64,000 nt of DNA from an uncultured Mucilaginibacter sp. (GCF_913773635.1 NZ_CAJYGQ010000004.1:19159-83158); one strand, 5' to 3'; counted from the first letter of the stretch, positions 40,888 through 50,094 are shown. Notes: generated by a model from the sequence alone, not told the origin. A program made the numbers and translations.

Positions 40888-41286
40888 ATGAAAAATATAT
40901 TTACGGCCATGTGGGGCGATAAGGATGTGGAGCTGGTTGTGGGGCGGCTGTTGCGTTACGGCGTTGTTACCGCAAGTGTGGTAGCATTGGCAGGTGGTAT
41001 AATGTACCTGTTGCTGCACGGTAGTGGGCCTGTACCACAATACGGCAACTTTATTGGCGAAGGAGCAGGCTACACAACCTTCAACGGCATATTTAAAGGT
41101 GCATTGGCATTAAATGCTACCGAGGTAATTCAACTAGGCGTGTTAATTTTAATTGCCACGCCAATACTTAGGGTCATCTTCTCCTTACTGGCTTTCATTC
41201 TGGAAAAAGACAAGCTGTACATATTTATTACCCTGATTGTACTCTGCGTAATTATGACAAGTATTTTTGGCGGGTTGAAAGTTTAG
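40888..41286 (+). CDS. DUF1634 membrane protein
   Basis: A 132-residue protein with three hydrophobic segments (near residues 25-45, 80-105 and 110-130). VVGRLLRYGVVTASVVALAGGIMYLL and the central QLGVLILIATPILRVIFSLLAF match DUF1634, a family of unknown function typically encoded next to TauE/SafE exporters. The ATG at 40888 is preferred over the TTG at 40882. It is the last gene of the GntR-TauE unit, 17 bases after TauE. It probably helps the exporter assemble or function. Confidence 0.85.
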   Translation: MKNIFTAMWGDKDVELVVGRLLRYGVVTASVVALAGGIMYLLLHGSGPVPQYGNFIGEGAGYTTFNGIFKGALALNATEVIQLGVLILIATPILRVIFSLLAFILEKDKLYIFITLIVLCVIMTSIFGGLKV

Positions 41287-41337
41287 GTAGTTAGTTTTGA
41301 CAGTGGTGCTTAACCAACCCTTTAAAGTTTTCATTAT

Positions 41338-41898
41338 ATGAGAATGTTAAAATTTATATACATTATACTGTTCACTTTTGCCGGTTCCATGACATTTGCG
41401 CAACAGCAAAAGGGTGGTGATGATTTGCGCATCATAATTATGCGCCATGCCGAAAAACCGGCAAATGGCGATAATTTATCTTGTAAAGGCTTTAACCGTG
41501 CCATGATGTTACCGGGCGTGCTTGTAAAAAAGTTTGGAGTGCCACGTTACGTTTATGTGCCATCACTATCAACAGGTAAGGCAACCAAAAGCGGGCGTAT
41601 GCTGCAAACTGTTTGGCCCTTGGCAACCAAATACAATTTAACGGTTAACAGCAAGTTTGATGTAGAAAACACTAAAGCTCTTGCCAAAAATATAAGCAAC
41701 AAAACGGGGACCGTACTGGTAGTTTGGGAACACAATGCCATTCGTAAAATTATAGCTGCCTTGGGTGTAAAAGCCGATAAGCTTAAATGGAAAGGTAACG
41801 ATTATGACAGCTTATGGATAGTCTCAATTCATAACGGGAAAGCCAGCCTGCAACAAAGCGCGCAGGGTATTAATGTACCGGATGGGTGCAGGTTTTGA
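41338..41898 (+). CDS. Secreted histidine-phosphatase-family protein
   Basis: A 186-residue exported protein with signal peptide ending near SMTFAQ (residue 21). IIIMRHAEKP (RHAEK at about 35-39) is the phospho-histidine motif, and VVWEHNAIRKI (about 129-139) supplies the second catalytic His. The protein is short and lacks long inserted loops, so it resembles the small branch of the histidine phosphatases. Its substrate in the periplasm is unknown. It is 51 bases downstream of DUF1634 and may be read from the same promoter. A bidirectional terminator follows. Confidence 0.85.
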   Translation: MRMLKFIYIILFTFAGSMTFAQQQKGGDDLRIIIMRHAEKPANGDNLSCKGFNRAMMLPGVLVKKFGVPRYVYVPSLSTGKATKSGRMLQTVWPLATKYNLTVNSKFDVENTKALAKNISNKTGTVLVVWEHNAIRKIIAALGVKADKLKWKGNDYDSLWIVSIHNGKASLQQSAQGINVPDGCRF

Positions 41899-41922
41899 AT
41901 GCTTATTGAAAACATTGCCACA

Positions 41923-41955
41923 AAAAAATCCCGCCTTGTATAGGGGCGGGATTTT
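41923..41955. terminator. Bidirectional terminator after the histidine phosphatase
   Basis: AAAATCCCGCC pairs with GGCGGGATTTT around an eight-base loop, with A and T runs on both sides, between two convergent genes. Confidence 0.9.
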
Positions 41956-41983
41956 ATATTTAAAAGTAAGTTTTTGAAAATTG

Positions 41984-42880
41984 TTATTCCCAAAGATTAG
42001 TTGGGTAAGTGCCGTTTTCAACCAGTTCATTAATGCTGGCTTGTACAATTGGCTTATCTTCTTTGTAAGTAACACCAAACCACTTATTACCGGTTGGTAT
42101 AACTTTAAATGCAGCAGTACCTGTTTTAATTAACTCATCGGCTACTAGCGGAATGAAGAACTCAGCTTTTGGATTGCTTTCGTTAGCGTCAACAAATTTT
42201 TTGAACATTTCCTCGCTTTGTTTGAATACAGCAGGAGTAAAGCCCCAGAAGTTCATTGATACACGGGTGTCTTTTGGTAACTCGTGCTCGCCGGTTGCGT
42301 CTTTGTAAAATACGTCGCCGTCTTTAAAGTAAACTTCGGTACGTTCGTTAATTTCAACCATTTTACCGTCTTCAACCTTACATACACCGCGAGATACAGA
42401 ACCGTAATCTGATAAAGTACGATCAATTTGGTAACCCATTAATGAGTAGTTATCATCGGCAACTTCGGTAGTTAAAAACTGCGCCATTTTTTCAAATGCT
42501 TCGTAACCGTAAAAGTCATCAGCATTGATAACGCAAAACGGCTCGTTGATTTGGTTGCGTGCCGCTAATACAGCATGGGCAGTACCCCAAGGTTTTGAAC
42601 GCTCAACGGTTTTATCAATACCAAATTGGGTAAGGTCATAGCTTTGAAACACGTAATCGGTTTCAATGCGGCCGGCCAGTTTAGGCTCAAATATGGCTTT
42701 AAAAGCATCCTGGAATTCCTCGCGAATGATGAAGCTTACTTTTCCAAAGCCAGCTTTTATAGCATCATATATAGAATAATCGATAATGGTTTCGCCATTA
42801 GGACCAAAACCATCAACTTGTTTCATACTGCCGTAACGGCTGGCCATACCTGCGGCCAATATCAGTAAGGTTGGTTTCAT
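41984..42880 (-). CDS. Sugar-nucleotide type nucleotidyltransferase
   Basis: A 298-residue cytoplasmic protein with LLILAAGMASRYGSMKQ at the N-terminus, the NTP-binding G-x-G-x-R-like loop of sugar-phosphate nucleotidyltransferases, PWGTAHAVLAA and the metal-binding CVINADDFYG. The remainder keeps the Rossmann-like core without the extra left-handed helix domain of GlmU. Substrate cannot be named; in Bacteroidetes this form is common and annotated only as a nucleotidyltransferase. It stands alone on the minus strand between a terminator and the M42 gene. Confidence 0.88.
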   Translation of the reverse strand: MKPTLLILAAGMASRYGSMKQVDGFGPNGETIIDYSIYDAIKAGFGKVSFIIREEFQDAFKAIFEPKLAGRIETDYVFQSYDLTQFGIDKTVERSKPWGTAHAVLAARNQINEPFCVINADDFYGYEAFEKMAQFLTTEVADDNYSLMGYQIDRTLSDYGSVSRGVCKVEDGKMVEINERTEVYFKDGDVFYKDATGEHELPKDTRVSMNFWGFTPAVFKQSEEMFKKFVDANESNPKAEFFIPLVADELIKTGTAAFKVIPTGNKWFGVTYKEDKPIVQASINELVENGTYPTNLWE

Positions 42881-42962
42881 AGTGATGTAAATATAGAAAA
42901 ATATATACCCGAAGGTATAAATACGGTTAATTAAAATATATGTTTTAGATTATATTTAATGC

Positions 42963-44081
42963 TTACTTAATATATCTGAAATCTTGTCCGGGCTTAATAT
43001 TTAATAATGTTTCATAAATCATACGTATCACATTGTCTACGTCTTCTTTATGAATCATTTCAACAGTAGTATGCATATAACGCAGCGGCAATGATATCAG
43101 TGCCGATGGAACGCCATCATTTGAGTAGGCAAAAGCATCGGTATCGGTACCTGTTGAACGTGATGATGCCTGGCGTTGAAATGGTATACTGGCTTTCTCT
43201 GCCGATTCGATCAGTAGCTTGTTCAAGTTGTTCTGCACAGCAGGAGCATATGATACTACCGGTCCGCGGCCGCAGGCTAAGTCACCCTGAGTAATTTTGT
43301 TAATCATAGGCGTTTGCGTATCGTGAGTTACGTCGGTAATGATAGCTACGTGCGGTTTAATTTTGTGAGCTATCATTTCGGCACCACGTAAGCCAATTTC
43401 TTCTTGCACAGCATTTACAATGTACAAGCCGAAAGGTAATTGTTTGCCGTTTTCTTTAAGCAGGCGGGCAACTTCGGCAATCATAAAACCACCAACGCGG
43501 TTATCAAGTGCGCGGCCAACGTAGTAACGGTTATTTAAAACCATAAATTCGTCTTCATAGGTAATTACGCAACCAACGTGTATACCCATAGCTTCAACCT
43601 CTTCTTTGCTGGTGCATCCGCAATCAAGAAAGATATTTTTGAGGGTTGGAGCTTCCTCTTTTTCACCACCATGACGTGTATGAATGGCCGGCCAGCCAAA
43701 AACTGCTTTAACAACGCCTTTATCAGTATGTATGTTCACACGTTTTGACGGTGCAATTTGGTGGTCTGAACCGCCGTTGCGTATAACGTATATTAATCCG
43801 TCGCTGGTAATGTAATTTACAAACCATGATATCTCATCGGCATGGGCCTCAATTACAACTTTATATTCTGCTTCAGGGTTGATAATGCCAACAGCTGTAC
43901 CATAATTGTCAACATAATGAGTGTCAATATAAGGTTGCAGGTATTCCAACCACATCTTTTGTCCCATCCATTCAAACCCGGTAGGGGAAGGGTTATTAAT
44001 ATATTTTTCAAGAAACTTAAGCGATTCTTCAGTTACCACAGCAGTGTGTTGTGGTTTTTCTTCATTTATATTTTCGGCCAT
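42963..44081 (-). CDS. M42-family aminopeptidase/endoglucanase-like metallopeptidase
   Basis: A 372-residue cytoplasmic enzyme of the M42 (tetrahedral aminopeptidase) family. Metal ligands appear in VVIEAHADEISWFV (His-x-Asp), RALDNRVGGFMIAEV (the bridging Asp), VQEEIGLRGAEM (the catalytic and metal Glu pair) and IITDVTHD. The C-terminal LPLRYMHTTVEMIHKEDVDN supplies the last His. It should trim N-terminal residues from peptides in a dodecameric assembly. It is on the same strand as the nucleotidyltransferase, 83 bases upstream of it, but no functional link is clear. Confidence 0.92.
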   Translation of the reverse strand: MAENINEEKPQHTAVVTEESLKFLEKYINNPSPTGFEWMGQKMWLEYLQPYIDTHYVDNYGTAVGIINPEAEYKVVIEAHADEISWFVNYITSDGLIYVIRNGGSDHQIAPSKRVNIHTDKGVVKAVFGWPAIHTRHGGEKEEAPTLKNIFLDCGCTSKEEVEAMGIHVGCVITYEDEFMVLNNRYYVGRALDNRVGGFMIAEVARLLKENGKQLPFGLYIVNAVQEEIGLRGAEMIAHKIKPHVAIITDVTHDTQTPMINKITQGDLACGRGPVVSYAPAVQNNLNKLLIESAEKASIPFQRQASSRSTGTDTDAFAYSNDGVPSALISLPLRYMHTTVEMIHKEDVDNVIRMIYETLLNIKPGQDFRYIK

Positions 44082-44283
44082 AATTTATATGCAAAATTTC
44101 TGATGAGGTTAGCAAATATATAAAAATTCAATTCTGTGCCAATTTAATGGTGTTTGAGGCAATTTGTTTTGGCGGCGTGTGATGAAAGGAGTAATAGCGA
44201 CTAAAATTATTGATGTATTAATGATGAATTAACAGGCAAGCTGTTGTTTTGTGGCGAGTAAAATTTTCAGGAGTTAATAGTTT

Positions 44284-44320
44284 AGAAAGACCGGGTTGTG
44301 CAATACAAGCCGGTCTTTCG
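44284..44320 (-). terminator. Terminator of the 44324 acetyltransferase
   Basis: GAAAGACCGG pairs with CCGGTCTTTC around a loop of about 15 bases, immediately after the stop codon of the minus-strand gene. Confidence 0.75.
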
Positions 44321-44323
44321 TTT

Positions 44324-44734
44324 TCAAAGCGGCTTTTCCATAACAAGGTAATCAATACCATTTTTTCTGAATGTTTCTCCGGATGCAGTAAAATTAGCCT
44401 TTGTATAAAACGGTACAGCATCCTTACGAGCATTGCACCATAGGCGTGTACCTTTTTCATTGATGGCAAAGTTTGTGATATACTGTAATAAGGCCGAGCC
44501 CACGCCCTGGTGCTGATAAGTAACTGCAACGGCCAGTTTGCGAAACTGAAAATTGCAACAATGCTGAAACAATGATACTACACCTACTAAAGCATCGTTA
44601 TTAAAAGCTGCAAAGTGCCAGCCATTGGTATCTTCTTCCAGTTCCATTTCGTATAACGGAAGGTTTGGATACAAGGCTTCGCGGCGTAGGCGCCATGTTA
44701 GTTCGGGTCTTACCTGTTCAATATGTAATGGCAT
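44324..44734 (-). CDS. GNAT family N-acetyltransferase
   Basis: A 136-residue acetyltransferase, near the minimal size for the fold. LAVAVTYQHQGVGSALLQYITNFA (about residues 67-90) is the acetyl-CoA loop with Q-x-x-G-x-G/A, and TRLWCNARKDAVPFYTKANFTASGETF the C-terminal strand and helix. It resembles small cytoplasmic ElaA/PanM-like GNATs but the substrate is not predictable. It is transcribed away from the exporter cassette with 85 bases between the start codons. Confidence 0.88.
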   Translation of the reverse strand: MPLHIEQVRPELTWRLRREALYPNLPLYEMELEEDTNGWHFAAFNNDALVGVVSLFQHCCNFQFRKLAVAVTYQHQGVGSALLQYITNFAINEKGTRLWCNARKDAVPFYTKANFTASGETFRKNGIDYLVMEKPL

Positions 44735-44804
44735 TTTAAATTATTAAAAAACATTAAGAAATTTCACTTGTATGAAATTGACAATTTAATGTTCTAAAAA
44801 AGTA

Positions 44805-44812
44805 TACTTTTG
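44805..44812 (+). promoter_or_regulatory. Candidate -7 box for the exporter cassette
   Basis: TACTTTTG matches TAnnTTTG. ATTG at 44777-44780 is a possible but distant -33 element (24 bases). The ATG at 44821 follows after 8 bases, so the message is nearly leaderless. Confidence 0.5.
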
Positions 44813-44820
44813 CAAAAAAT

Positions 44821-45168
44821 ATGAAAAACGGAATTGGTAAGATAGCAATATGCCTGCTGTTTATGATGATCTTTGTTGCAAAGATGATCATATCGGTAGC
44901 TCCTGCCTTTCTGTCTCTCAATAATAAAACCGTCAATGCTGTGATTATGCAGCTTGAAGAGGAAACTAAAAACGAAAAAGAGTCGCCCGAAAAAGAATCG
45001 GCGAAGGAAAAAAAGTTTTTTGATGAGGATATGCAATGGTTCTCTCACCATGTGCATGAACCCCTTACTATAGAAACCCAGAAGCGGTTAGATTATGGCC
45101 ATTCCATTTATCAGCCCGGCCATCACCCATCTGTGTTAACCCCGCCGCCAAACTCCGGGCTTATTTAA
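44821..45168 (+). CDS. Small membrane-anchored protein upstream of the exporter
   Basis: Not recognised. The 115-residue product has a single N-terminal anchor (KIAICLLFMMIFVAKMIISVAP), a polar, strongly charged stretch (EEETKNEKESPEKESAKEKKFF) that is probably extended or helical, and a His/Pro-rich tail (FSHHVHEP, QPGHHPS, TPPPNS). The tail contains eight histidines in the last 45 residues, possibly metal-binding. A -7 box lies directly upstream. It is 342 bases before the ABC membrane gene and so may be read as a separate message, but its position at the head of the cassette is suggestive. Confidence 0.65.
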   Translation: MKNGIGKIAICLLFMMIFVAKMIISVAPAFLSLNNKTVNAVIMQLEEETKNEKESPEKESAKEKKFFDEDMQWFSHHVHEPLTIETQKRLDYGHSIYQPGHHPSVLTPPPNSGLI

Positions 45169-45510
45169 TACCTCTTTTGTTGCAGTAGCTTAAAGCAACT
45201 TACTGTACGCTACGCCATTTAAAGCCTAGGTCATCAAATTGCCTGATGAATTCTTTAAATGACTAGTTGTACAGCACCAAACATTGCAGCAAACAATAAA
45301 TCATTAGCATTGAATTAATTAACTTGAAACATAATGCCCGCAGGCTATGTTTCTCATTGCAAAAATTATAAGCCTTTGTGTACCAAATGCAACCTCTTAA
45401 CTGGCGAGGCAGCATTTAAATATGCAGTATTTGTCGTCCGGTGCCTTTGAGCCGGGCAATCAAAAACCTGCAAGCATCCACCTATATACTATTGATATAC
45501 GTAAAGAATA
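45169..45510. other. Non-coding gap with a stem-loop
   Basis: CATTTAAAG (45216-45224) pairs with CTTTAAATG (45253-45261), with an inner CATCA/TGATG, making a long interrupted hairpin. A 38-codon cysteine-rich frame (45334-45450) is present but without support. The gap probably contains the promoter or leader of the exporter operon. Confidence 0.4.
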
Positions 45511-46515
45511 ATGAAAAAACATCATCATAAAGAACTCCTTACACCCTGGCAAAGGCTCATGCGCATTTTGCACTACGAGCGGTCTACCATTAATTACATC
45601 TTTATTTATGCTGTACTTATAGGTTTAATTGGCCTTACTCTACCATTGGGTACAACAGCAGTTTTTAACCTGTTATCAAACGGTGCTATGTATAGTTCAA
45701 CCTATATACTTATTGCCGTAATACTGTTAGGTATTGTAATGGGTGGTTTGCTGCTTATTGGCCAGCTTTCGCTTGTAGAGGTTGTAGAGCAGAAAATTTT
45801 TGCCAAAACAGCTCTGGAATTTGCATTCAGGCTTCCGCGCATAAAGCGTCAGGCGCTTGAAGACGAAAACCCGCCCGAACTGGTTAACCGGTTTTTTGAT
45901 ATACTCACCATTCAAAAAGGGCTTACCAAACTATTGGTTGATATTGTTGCCGCTGCTGTGCAGATATTTTTCAGCGCTATCCTACTATCGTTCTACCACC
46001 CGTTTTTTATTGCATTTGGCATATTGGTAATACTGTTTATAGTTATAATTCTTGCGCTATACTTTAAGCCGGGGGTAAACACCAGCATTGAAGAATCGCA
46101 CCACAAGTACGAATTAGTAGCTTACCTTGAAGAGGTAGCTGCCGATTTAGAACCTTACCGTAACGATGCCGCCAAGCGTGACCATGTTATTGAGCGTACC
46201 GATGAAATTACGGCAGAATACTTACAGGCCCGTAATGAGCACTTTACCATTTTAAAAAGATTTTTTGCCAGCGCAGTTGCTATCCGCACTATTTTGATGG
46301 GTGGATTGCTGTTGTTAGGGTCATACTTTGTAGTTACCCGCGCAATGTCTTTTGGCCAGTTTGTAGCTGCTGAGGTGATTATCGTACAAATCAGCTATGC
46401 TATAGAAAAATTAATGACCAACATGAATACCTTATTTGATATGGCTACAGGCGCTGAAAAACTTGCCGTTGTAACCGATCTTGAACTTGACGAGGAGGGG
46501 CATCATCATGCATAA
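45511..46515 (+). CDS. ABC exporter membrane domain without an ATPase domain
   Basis: A 334-residue protein with six hydrophobic segments arranged as in type I secretion/multidrug ABC exporters. It ends right where the linker to a nucleotide-binding domain would begin (FDMATGAEKLAVVTDLELDEEG). There is no Walker A or ABC signature in it or in the downstream genes. Both termini are histidine-rich (MKKHHHKE and EEGHHHA). The next gene starts inside its last codons (8-base overlap), so the truncation is not a sequencing accident that lost a domain. ATPase must come from elsewhere, or the domain works without one. HlyD and TolC partners follow. Confidence 0.8.
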   Translation: MKKHHHKELLTPWQRLMRILHYERSTINYIFIYAVLIGLIGLTLPLGTTAVFNLLSNGAMYSSTYILIAVILLGIVMGGLLLIGQLSLVEVVEQKIFAKTALEFAFRLPRIKRQALEDENPPELVNRFFDILTIQKGLTKLLVDIVAAAVQIFFSAILLSFYHPFFIAFGILVILFIVIILALYFKPGVNTSIEESHHKYELVAYLEEVAADLEPYRNDAAKRDHVIERTDEITAEYLQARNEHFTILKRFFASAVAIRTILMGGLLLLGSYFVVTRAMSFGQFVAAEVIIVQISYAIEKLMTNMNTLFDMATGAEKLAVVTDLELDEEGHHHA

Positions 46516-47875
46516 AAATTCAAGTTACGTAGAACAAATACATAATTGGCAGGAACTTTCGGTAAGATCATGTGAAAAGGTGTTGCCTGCAAAAGGCGCC
46601 CGTTTACTTGGCCGTATACTGCTCATATTACTGGTTCTTTTCATCATAATTTTGTTGTTGCCATGGCGGCAAACCATACCCGGCCGCGGTACCGTAACAG
46701 CCTTACGCCCGCAAGACAGACCTCAAACCGTTCAAAATCAAATTGGCGGACGTATTGAACGCTGGGCTGTAAGTGAAGGTCAGGAAGTTAAAAAAGGAGA
46801 TACCATATTGGTTATTTCCGAAACCAGCCAGTCATACTTTGACCCCGAATTGCCGCAGCGTTTGAACGAACAGCTAAATGCAAAACGCGGGAGCGATACC
46901 GCAAATCTGCAAAAAATAAGAGCTACCCGCGCCCAAATTGAGGCGCTTAACAAAGGTTTGCGCTTTCAATTACAGGCTGCCGAAAATAAGGTTAAGCAGG
47001 CGCAAAACTATGTTGATATTGATCAGGCCGATTTGGTAGCTGTGCAAAACTTCTTTAACACCAGTAAAGCACGTTTAGAACGTTACGAGCAGGGTTATAA
47101 AAACGGTTTGTTTTCACTTACCGATATTGAAACCCGTCGCCTAAAGTTGCAGGAAGACCGTGCAAAAGTGATAAGCCAGGAAAATAAGCTGAATAACTCA
47201 AAGCAAAACCTGCTTAACGCACGCATTGACCTGGATAACATTAAAGCCAAATACCAGGAAACATACGCCAAGGCACTTTCTGATTTGGGTTCGGCATTAT
47301 CGGGCCGTGCAGGTGTGCAGGGTGATATTGCAAAGCTTCGTAATGATATTGCTAATATCTCTATACGCCGTAATTTATATGTAGTGCGCGCCCCGCAAGA
47401 CGGTTTTGTGGTTAAAACCATGAAAGCCGGTATTGGAGAAAACATCAAAGAGGGCGAATCTGTAGCTACACTGCAGCCAAAAAATCCGCAGGTAGCTGCC
47501 GAAATTTATGTAAGCGCTATGGATGTCCCTCTGATATTGGATACCAGTGATGTGAGGCTTCAGTTTGAAGGCTGGCCGTCAATACAGTTCTCGGGCTGGC
47601 CGTCGGTAGCGGTTGGTACGTTTGCCGGTAAGGTGTTTTCGATAGACAAGGTTAGCAGCACAGGTGGTAAATACCGTTTATTGGTAAAGCAACAACTCCC
47701 CGTTCCTAAAAACGATGAATCGTGGCCGGAGCAGCTCAGGCAGGGCTCGGGTGTGTATGCACGTGTTATCTTAAGGTCTGTACCGGTATGGTACGAGATA
47801 TGGCGCCAGTTGAATGGTTTCCCGCCAAGCCTAGAAAAAGAACCTAAGGACGAAAAAGACAAAGAAAAGAAATAG
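46508..47875 (+). CDS. HlyD-family periplasmic adaptor
   Basis: A 455-residue inner-membrane-anchored adaptor that would bridge the exporter and the outer-membrane channel. One membrane helix (LLGRILLILLVLFIIILLLPW) precedes the biotinyl-lipoyl half motif VQNQIGGRIERWAVSEGQEVKKGD, a long coiled-coil hairpin (about residues 130-260) and the returning YVVRAPQDGFVV half. ATG at 46508 is chosen over 46481. It overlaps the membrane-domain gene by 8 bases, implying translational coupling. The tail is charged (EPKDEKDKEKK). Confidence 0.9.
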   Translation: MHKNSSYVEQIHNWQELSVRSCEKVLPAKGARLLGRILLILLVLFIIILLLPWRQTIPGRGTVTALRPQDRPQTVQNQIGGRIERWAVSEGQEVKKGDTILVISETSQSYFDPELPQRLNEQLNAKRGSDTANLQKIRATRAQIEALNKGLRFQLQAAENKVKQAQNYVDIDQADLVAVQNFFNTSKARLERYEQGYKNGLFSLTDIETRRLKLQEDRAKVISQENKLNNSKQNLLNARIDLDNIKAKYQETYAKALSDLGSALSGRAGVQGDIAKLRNDIANISIRRNLYVVRAPQDGFVVKTMKAGIGENIKEGESVATLQPKNPQVAAEIYVSAMDVPLILDTSDVRLQFEGWPSIQFSGWPSVAVGTFAGKVFSIDKVSSTGGKYRLLVKQQLPVPKNDESWPEQLRQGSGVYARVILRSVPVWYEIWRQLNGFPPSLEKEPKDEKDKEKK

Positions 47876-47903
47876 TTGGTAGCCGAGACAGGAATAAATA
47901 TAT

Positions 47904-49358
47904 ATGAAGAAACAGAAAATTAGTTGTCATATAAAAAGCTTGTTTTGGGTATTGTTGCTGTGCGTAACCACAGCATCGGCTCAAAACAAGCGGCCTGCCG
48001 ATACGGGAAAAGTTTTTTCTCTGGAGGATTTGCAGGTAATGGCTTTCAGGTACCATCCTATTATAAAACAGGCTTCTCTTTTAACTGATGCTGCAAGAGC
48101 TAATGTTTTGCAGTCATTAGGTTACTTTGACCCTACCTTAAAAGCCAACTTTAACCGTAAGGCTTTTGGTAATACTGATTATTATAATTACTGGACAAAT
48201 GAGCTTAAAGTGCCTTTATGGCTGGCAGGTGCCGATTTAAAGGTTGGTTATGACCGTAACGCCGGTACCTATACCAACCCCGAAACCCGTACAAGTTTAT
48301 CAGGCTTATCAGGTGTCGGTTTGTCAATTCCGTTAGGCGCGGGTTTAATTATTGATGCCCGTCGTAGCACATTGAGGCAGGCAAAAATAATGGTGAGGTA
48401 TGCCGAGGCCGAGCGTGTAAAGCAAATAAATACAACATGGTACGAAATTGCTAAAGACTATTGGGAATGGTATTATGCTTACAAGCAATTAAGGCTTACA
48501 CAAGAAGGGGTTGATTTGGCTCAAACCAGGTTTAAGGCGGTAAGTAACCAAACCCAACTTGGCGATAAAGCACCTATTGACTCAGTTGAGGCCTATGTTA
48601 CTGTGCAAGAGCGTATAATACAATTTGAAAAGAACAAAATTGAATTGGCTAACGCAAGGCTTATACTTTCTAATCACTTGTGGAACAATGAGGGTAACCC
48701 CATGGAGCTTCCCGAAGATGCCGTGCCCGAACTGCTGGATGGTAACGTGCAGCAGGTAAACAAGCTGGTACTTGATACGCTGGTAAGCCGTGCTGCCGAT
48801 CAGCATCCTGAGCTTGTTAAGCTACGGGCCAAAGGAGGACAGTTGGCAGTTGAGCGTTTGTACAGGCAAGAGATGCTGAAACCTAAGATTAATATTAGCG
48901 GAACTCTTATATCAAGCAGACGATCATGGAACAGTTATGTGCCCGACTATTACGACTTTGGCTGGGCTAACCATAAAATAGGTCTCGAGTTTTCATTCCC
49001 GTTGTTTTTACGTGCCGAGCGCGGAAAGCTACGTGAGGTAAGAATTAAGCAACAAGAGCTTGATTATGATTTGCAACAATCGGGACGTGAAATACGGAAC
49101 AATGTGGTGGCTTCTTACAATAGTTTGAAAGCATACGAGGCACAGTTAGCAGTACAAGTACAAAGTATCCGCAATCAAACGGCTTTGCTTAAAGGTGAAA
49201 CTACTAAGTTCGACCTGGGTGAAAGTACGCTGTTCCTGATCAACAGCCGCGAAACCAAACTGATTGATATGCGCATAAAGCTCGAAAGTATGATAGCAGC
49301 TTATCAAAAAACTTTGGCAGAGCTTTACTATAAAGCAGGTACCCGCCAAACATTTTAA
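47904..49358 (+). CDS. TolC-family outer-membrane efflux protein
   Basis: A 484-residue protein with a signal peptide ending near ASAQ (residue 27), then two repeats of a long helical hairpin with short beta segments, the TolC layout (FSLEDLQVMAFRYHPIIKQA, ...EYGEAERVKQINTTWYEIAKDYWEWYYAYKQL, ...RNNVVASYNSLKAYEAQLAVQV). It forms the outer-membrane exit tunnel. It starts 28 bases after the HlyD gene, so the three exporter genes form one operon. The substrate of this exporter is unknown. Confidence 0.92.
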   Translation: MKKQKISCHIKSLFWVLLLCVTTASAQNKRPADTGKVFSLEDLQVMAFRYHPIIKQASLLTDAARANVLQSLGYFDPTLKANFNRKAFGNTDYYNYWTNELKVPLWLAGADLKVGYDRNAGTYTNPETRTSLSGLSGVGLSIPLGAGLIIDARRSTLRQAKIMVRYAEAERVKQINTTWYEIAKDYWEWYYAYKQLRLTQEGVDLAQTRFKAVSNQTQLGDKAPIDSVEAYVTVQERIIQFEKNKIELANARLILSNHLWNNEGNPMELPEDAVPELLDGNVQQVNKLVLDTLVSRAADQHPELVKLRAKGGQLAVERLYRQEMLKPKINISGTLISSRRSWNSYVPDYYDFGWANHKIGLEFSFPLFLRAERGKLREVRIKQQELDYDLQQSGREIRNNVVASYNSLKAYEAQLAVQVQSIRNQTALLKGETTKFDLGESTLFLINSRETKLIDMRIKLESMIAAYQKTLAELYYKAGTRQTF

Positions 49359-49428
49359 GAATTATTGTGGTTTGTAAGCTTGCAATATCTTTTGTTATTT
49401 TAACCAAATTTTAATAAAAGCATTTACT

Positions 49429-50094
49429 ATGGCACAAGGCAATTTAGCAATACACGATACAAGCCACATCACTTACGAGAGCTTGCTGGAAGGCAACCAA
49501 AAATTTATTGAAGAAGCACTTCAGGAAGATCCGCAGTTTTTTGAGAAACTGGCAAACGGGCAAAAGCCGCCGGTTTTGTGGATAGGTTGTGCAGACAGTA
49601 GGGTACCTGCCGATAGAATTACCCGCACCAATCCGGGTGAGATATTTGTACACCGCAACATTGCCAACGTTGTTGTACATACCGACCTTAACTTGTTATC
49701 GGTACTGGATTATGCAGTTAACGTACTAAAGGTAAAACACGTAATTGTTGTAGGCCATTATGGTTGCGGCGGTGTACAGGCAGCTATGGGCAATAAGCAG
49801 TTTGGATTAATTGATAACTGGTTGCGTACCATTAAAGATGTTTATCAAAAGCACCTGGCCGAACTGGAAACTATAACTGATGAGAAGCAGAAGTTTAACC
49901 GCATGGTTGAATTAAATGTAATTGAGGGAGTTAATAATCTTTGCAAAACCACTATTGTGCAAGGTGCCTGGGCTGATGGCCAGGAGCTGAATATACATGG
50001 CTGGGTTTATGCCCTTGATACAGGTAAAATTACCGACCTGAAAGTTGATGCCAGTGACAGCACCAAAATGGGTAGCGTATATAAATTTGACTAA
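49429..50094 (+). CDS. can: Beta-class carbonic anhydrase
   Basis: A 221-residue cytoplasmic enzyme that interconverts carbon dioxide and bicarbonate. Zinc ligands C54, H110 and C113 with D56/R58 (WIGCADSRVPADR, VVGHYGCGGV) are exact. It follows the TolC gene by 70 bases on the same strand, so it may be read with the exporter, although its own promoter cannot be excluded. A strong hairpin terminator with inner stem lies after it. Length and motifs are normal. Confidence 0.95.
   Translation: MAQGNLAIHDTSHITYESLLEGNQKFIEEALQEDPQFFEKLANGQKPPVLWIGCADSRVPADRITRTNPGEIFVHRNIANVVVHTDLNLLSVLDYAVNVLKVKHVIVVGHYGCGGVQAAMGNKQFGLIDNWLRTIKDVYQKHLAELETITDEKQKFNRMVELNVIEGVNNLCKTTIVQGAWADGQELNIHGWVYALDTGKITDLKVDASDSTKMGSVYKFD

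Noticed and set aside
45334..45450. Cysteine-rich 38-codon frame upstream of the exporter
   Set aside because: No promoter, ribosome site or recognisable fold; length is within chance expectation.
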